Assembly: GCA_012519125.1 (NCBI GenBank)
Contig: JAAYQY010000377.1
Coordinates: 1 to 17,220, forward strand
Source: Spirochaetales bacterium
Lineage (GTDB): Bacteria > Spirochaetota > Spirochaetia > Sphaerochaetales > Sphaerochaetaceae
Direction: 5' to 3'
DNA: 17,220 bases
Positions 13,900 to 17,220 of this stretch are shown here, one piece after another. The position numbers were made by a program, and so were the translations under genes. The number at the start of each line of letters is the position of its first letter. Within the stretch, counting starts at the first letter, position 1. Under the pieces are notes generated by a model. It made no database searches. It was not told where the DNA came from and saw only the letters and a program-made list of their open reading frames with translations.

Positions 13900-14889
13900 A
13901 TGAAGAAATGCATGTGTTTAGTCCTGGTCGTGTTGCTCTCTGCAACAATGCTCTTTGCCCAGGGTGGCAAGGAATCTGACGGAAAGAAGGTGTATGAGCT
14001 GAAGCTGAGCACCGTACTCACCGATACCGATCCGATCTCCATCGGTCTTGGACAGCTTGCCAAGAGCATGGATGAGCTAACCGGGGGAGAGGTGAAGATT
14101 GAAGTCTATCCTTCCAGTCAGCTCGGTGATACCGCCGATGTGCTCGAACAGGCCAAGAGCGGTGCGAATGTTGGTGTTGTCATCGATACCGGCATGCTTG
14201 CCGACTATGTCCCCGACATGGCCATCTACACCGGTCCCTATGTGTTTGACAGCGTCAAGAATGCCCGTGCATTCATCGAAACCGATCTGTTCCAGAGCTG
14301 GGATGCACAGCTTGCCACCCATGGTCTGCGCGATCTGGGATGCAACTGGTATCAGGGTGCCCGTAACTTCCTGACCAGCACCCGCGTGGTCCAACCTTCC
14401 GACCTGAAGGGGCTGAGAGTACGCACCATGGGCAGCAAGGTTGCTCAGGAGAGTATGAAGGCCATGGGTGCAACCCCGACTTCCCTCGCTTGGAGTGAAG
14501 CCTACAGCGGATTGCAGAGCAAGGTTATCGACAGTGTCGAAGCACAGACTACCGCAGTCTATGGTTCCTCCCTGCATGAAGTGACCAAGTATCTTGCAAA
14601 GACCGAGCACTTCTTGCTCTACACCGGCTTGGTCATCAGCGAAAAGTGGTTCCAGTCCCTGCCCGAGAACTACCGCACCCTCCTGGTGCAGGAAGCTATC
14701 AAGGCCGGCGACTATGCCACCGAGTTGACGTTGCAGAAAGAGGTCGAGTACAACAAGCTCATGGCTGAAAAGGGCCTGACGTTCGTGGACGTGGATAAGA
14801 ACCTGTTCAAGGAAGCCTCCGCCAAGGTATATGAAACCATGGGTTGGGCCGATCTGAAGGCAAAAATCGACGCACAGCTGGGCCAGTAA
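13900..14889 (+). CDS. dctP: TRAP transporter solute-binding protein, DctP family
   Basis: A 329-residue periplasmic binding protein for an organic acid. The signal peptide MKKCMCLVLVVLLSATMLFA is probably cut after A20. The mature protein shows the DctP order: LKLSTVLTDTDPISIGL, the VEVYPSSQLGDTADVLEQ-type segment (about 66-84), and SDLKGLRVRTMGS (167-179), with the conserved carboxylate-binding Arg (R175). It continues to the helix EAYSGLQSKVIDSVEAQ (200-216). AAGGAGG lies 6 nt before ATG. It heads dctP-dctQ-dctM-uxuA. Because the last gene makes 2-keto-3-deoxygluconate from D-mannonate, the ligand is probably a hexuronate or aldonate such as glucuronate, galacturonate or mannonate (inference). 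The symbol denotes the family and does not imply C4-dicarboxylate transport. Confidence 0.93.
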   Translation: MKKCMCLVLVVLLSATMLFAQGGKESDGKKVYELKLSTVLTDTDPISIGLGQLAKSMDELTGGEVKIEVYPSSQLGDTADVLEQAKSGANVGVVIDTGMLADYVPDMAIYTGPYVFDSVKNARAFIETDLFQSWDAQLATHGLRDLGCNWYQGARNFLTSTRVVQPSDLKGLRVRTMGSKVAQESMKAMGATPTSLAWSEAYSGLQSKVIDSVEAQTTAVYGSSLHEVTKYLAKTEHFLLYTGLVISEKWFQSLPENYRTLLVQEAIKAGDYATELTLQKEVEYNKLMAEKGLTFVDVDKNLFKEASAKVYETMGWADLKAKIDAQLGQ

Positions 14890-14902
14890 TCATTCTACTG
14901 TA

Positions 14903-14929
14903 AGGAGGGAGGCCTTGTGCCTTCCTCCT
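14903..14929 (+). other. Intercistronic hairpin between dctP and dctQ
   Basis: An 11-bp stem (14903-14913 with 14919-14929, a single G-U pair) and a 5-nt loop, followed by a pyrimidine-rich CTTCT. It sits between the binding-protein and permease genes, where such hairpins commonly protect the upstream mRNA or cause partial termination, so that binding protein exceeds permease. Its 5' arm contains a decoy AGGAGG that the fold would hide. Confidence 0.65.
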
Positions 14930-14944
14930 CTTCTGGAGTTCTCT

Positions 14945-15427
14945 ATGAAACGAATCAATGAGGTGATCAGCAAGCTTGAGTATCAGGTAGGCACGGTGAT
15001 GCTGATCAGCATCGTAGTGCTGGTATTTGCCTCAGCTGTCCTTCGCCTGTTTGACCTTCCCATCGTCTGGTCGGTCGATGCCTCGCAGCTGATGTTCGTA
15101 TGGATCAGCATGATCGGGGCCGACCTGGCACTGAAGAAGCGCTCCCACATGGGGGTGGACCTCTTGGTCCGTTCCTTCCCTGCAAAGCTGCAGAAGGTGA
15201 TAGCCCTTATCTCCTACATCCTTTGTGGAGCGTTCATCGTTTTCATCGCCTATTGGGGTATCAGGCTCTGCATCCTGAACTATCTGCGTACCTACCAGAC
15301 GCTGAAGATCAGTTATAGCTTTGCAACCGCAGCCATCCCCACGATCGCCCTGTGCATGTTCTCTTCCTTGCTCGAACAGGTCATTGACCTGCTTCTACAT
15401 TGGAAAGACACACAGAGGGTCCAGTAA
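14945..15427 (+). CDS. dctQ: TRAP transporter small permease, DctQ family
   Basis: A 160-residue membrane protein with four predicted helices (about 17-35, 48-63, 85-106, 125-150). The family signature is visible: WSVDASQLMFVWISMIGADLALKKRSHMGVDLL (42-74). ATG 14945 has GGAG 6 nt upstream; the frame is open from a TTG at 14915, but that lies inside the intercistronic hairpin. DctQ pairs with DctM in sodium-driven uptake of the DctP-bound solute. The dctM start follows after 15 nt. Confidence 0.93.
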   Translation: MKRINEVISKLEYQVGTVMLISIVVLVFASAVLRLFDLPIVWSVDASQLMFVWISMIGADLALKKRSHMGVDLLVRSFPAKLQKVIALISYILCGAFIVFIAYWGIRLCILNYLRTYQTLKISYSFATAAIPTIALCMFSSLLEQVIDLLLHWKDTQRVQ

Positions 15428-15442
15428 GGGAGGAGCCCCACC

Positions 15443-16723
15443 ATGGGTGTTGTAGCAATACTTTTTGTCGTACTTTTAGCCTTCAACGTTCCGTTGGCAT
15501 TCACCATCGGACTGGCAAGCCTTGCCTTCTTCTTTGCCAATGACGGCATTTCCTGGATCATTCCGGTGCAGAAGATGGTTGCGAGCACCCAAAGCTTTCC
15601 GCTTCTGGCTGTTCCGTTCTTTGTGCTTGCAGGAAACCTGATGAATGAGACGGGCATCACCCGTCGCTTGGTGAAATTTTCCACCGTGCTCACCGGCCAC
15701 CTTGCAGGAGGACTCGCCCTGGTCTCCTGTGTACTCTCAACCTTCATGGGAGGCATCTCAGGCTCTGCTTGTGCTGATGCTGCCATGGAAACACGCATTC
15801 TCGGTCCTGCGATGCTCGACCGTGGATACACCAAGGGCTACGCCTGTTCGGTCAATGCACTGAGCAGCCTGATCACCGCAACCATTCCCCCCGGGGTCGG
15901 CTTGATCCTTTACGGGGTTACCGGAGAGGTTTCCATCGGAAAGCTCTTCTTGGCAGGGGTTATTCCCGGCATCCTCATGTGCGCCATTTTGATGGTCACC
16001 TCCTGGGGTATCGCAAAGAAGCGCAACTATCCGGTGGAGAACGATCGTCCGCCAACGGCAAGAGAGGTGTGGGATGCCTTTGTAGAGTCCATCTGGGCCC
16101 TTATGTTCCCCATTATCCTGATCGTAGGAATCCGCTTTGGCCTGTTCACCGCAAGTGAGGCGGGAGCCTTCGCCGTCGTCTATGCTTTCTTCGTAGGGAA
16201 GTACATCTACAAGGAGATGACCTGGAAGGGGCTGTGGAACGTCGTCAAGACCACCCTTGGGGACAACGGGGTCATCCTGTTCATCATCATGACCAGCGCC
16301 ATTCTTGGCTACGGCATCATCTATGACAAGGTGCCGCAGACCATAGCCGGTGTCATTGCCGGGGTGAGTTCCAATCCCCACATCATCATGCTTGTCATCT
16401 GCGCTTTCGTCTTTCTGGCGGGCATGGTCATGGAGGGGACGGTAAATACCCTGCTCTTGACCCCGATCTTCCTACCCATCGTCCGAAACCTTGGGGTGGA
16501 TCCGGTGCACTTCGGCATCGTGTTCATGACCACCGTCACCTTGGGAGGCATGACCCCTCCGGTAGGAACTGCCATGTACAGCGCGTGTGCCATTCTTGAG
16601 TGCCCGATCGATGAGTATACCAAAGAGAGCCTTCCGTTCTTCGGTGCAATCCTTATTGAAGTGGTCCTGCTCATCTATCTGCCGCAGATCTTCATGTGGC
16701 TTCCAAACTTGGTGTTCGGTTAG
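15443..16723 (+). CDS. dctM: TRAP transporter large permease, DctM family
   Basis: A 426-residue integral membrane protein with about 12 hydrophobic segments, the ion-coupled transport subunit. Family features are FNVPLAFTIGLASL near the N-terminus, LAGNLMNETGITRRLV, STFMGGISGSACADAAM (about 98-114), an internal repeat beginning after TM6, and GGMTPPVGTAMYSACAI (from 368). Length is normal for DctM. The RBS GGGAGGAG lies 7 nt before ATG. The following uxuA starts 13 nt after the TAG. Confidence 0.95.
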   Translation: MGVVAILFVVLLAFNVPLAFTIGLASLAFFFANDGISWIIPVQKMVASTQSFPLLAVPFFVLAGNLMNETGITRRLVKFSTVLTGHLAGGLALVSCVLSTFMGGISGSACADAAMETRILGPAMLDRGYTKGYACSVNALSSLITATIPPGVGLILYGVTGEVSIGKLFLAGVIPGILMCAILMVTSWGIAKKRNYPVENDRPPTAREVWDAFVESIWALMFPIILIVGIRFGLFTASEAGAFAVVYAFFVGKYIYKEMTWKGLWNVVKTTLGDNGVILFIIMTSAILGYGIIYDKVPQTIAGVIAGVSSNPHIIMLVICAFVFLAGMVMEGTVNTLLLTPIFLPIVRNLGVDPVHFGIVFMTTVTLGGMTPPVGTAMYSACAILECPIDEYTKESLPFFGAILIEVVLLIYLPQIFMWLPNLVFG

Positions 16724-16736
16724 GACTGGTGTTGCG

Positions 16737-17220
16737 ATGAAGATGATAATGCGGTATTTCCCATTCGGGGATGATAGCGTCACATTGGGCCAGATACGAC
16801 AGGTGCCTGGGATGAGTGGGGTAGCCACCTCTCTGAGCAGGCTCGCTGCCGGGGAAGTCTGGCCGTTGGAAGACCTGCTTCGCCTCAAGCGTGAGGTGGT
16901 GAGTGCAGGTCTGGAACTGGAAGTCATTGAGAGCGTCAACATCCACGAGGATATCAAGAAAGGTCTTGATAGTCGGGATTTGTACATTGACCGGTATATC
17001 CAGACCCTGAGAAACCTTCATGAGATTGGGATACAATGTCTCTGTTATAACTTCATGCCGGTGTTGGACTGGGCACGCAGCGACCTTTCCCACAGCCTGG
17101 AGGACGGGTCGCAAGTCATGGCATACCGTCATGAACAGGTTTTGGCCCTCAACCCCGACACCATGGCCCTTTCGATGAACAGCAAGGCACGGGGATACTC
17201 GCTCCCCGGCTGGGAGCCGG
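16737..17220 (+). CDS. uxuA: Mannonate dehydratase (5' part)
   Basis: The first 161 codons of D-mannonate dehydratase, which converts D-mannonate to 2-keto-3-deoxy-D-gluconate in hexuronate breakdown. The match is clear: GEVWPLEDLLRLKREV (about 39-54), VIESVNIHEDIKKGL (about 63-77), and RNLHEIGIQCLCYNFMPVLDWARSDL (about 91-116), all hallmarks of UxuA. The reading frame runs off the right edge. ATG 16737 is chosen, with further Met codons at 16743 and 16749; the RBS is weak (AGGA about 11 nt upstream), so translation may depend on dctM. Being last in the visible TRAP operon, it gives the best clue to the transporter substrate. Confidence 0.93.
   Translation, partial: MKMIMRYFPFGDDSVTLGQIRQVPGMSGVATSLSRLAAGEVWPLEDLLRLKREVVSAGLELEVIESVNIHEDIKKGLDSRDLYIDRYIQTLRNLHEIGIQCLCYNFMPVLDWARSDLSHSLEDGSQVMAYRHEQVLALNPDTMALSMNSKARGYSLPGWEP

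Overview
The window looks like a chromosomal segment of a free-living, fermentative spirochete, most plausibly Sphaerochaeta-like. This is an inference from the gene mix (galactose-type ABC permease, YesM/YesN-type two-component system, TRAP uptake plus UxuA, anaerobe flavo- and rubredoxin proteins), moderate GC and strong AGGAGG ribosome-binding sites. There is no tRNA, rRNA, CRISPR array, transposase or phage gene.

Layout. (1) 1-616: 3' part of a sugar ABC permease (MglC/RbsC type), ending at a terminator shared with a convergent operon. (2) 663-4977, minus strand: response regulator, sensor kinase and sugar-binding lipoprotein. Each pair overlaps by 4 nt, so they look like one three-part sugar-sensing system aimed at the neighbouring ABC transporter. 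A nitroreductase lies 40 nt upstream on the same strand. (3) 5882-7195: an MFS transporter divergent from that nitroreductase, then a convergent second nitroreductase (7225-7797). (4) 7949-8934: a flavodoxin, the remnant of an alpha/beta hydrolase (N-terminus gone, one in-frame TAA), and a minus-strand rubredoxin with intact promoter, RBS and terminator but a TGA exactly where the third iron-ligand cysteine should be. (5) 8993-10332: a WYL-type regulator divergent from slyX. (6) 10341-13207, minus strand: a MarR regulator and an 834-residue four-domain protein (CoA-disulfide reductase, rhodanese, TusA, DsrE) that should handle persulfide sulfur. (7) 13208-13899: a 690-bp AT-rich intergenic region with the MarR promoter and operator, a probable ~210-nt structured RNA with its own promoter and terminator, and the promoter of the next operon. 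(8) 13900-17220: a TRAP transporter (dctP, dctQ, dctM) followed by the 5' part of mannonate dehydratase uxuA. This is a probable hexuronate/aldonate uptake and breakdown operon that runs off the window.

The points most worth a second look are the UGA-for-Cys rubredoxin, the unassigned RNA at about 13516-13727, the RR-HK-binding-protein cassette, three neighbouring genes that lack an RBS and carry a -10-like hexamer 6-7 nt before ATG (possible leaderless mRNAs), and the MarR plus four-domain sulfur protein pair.
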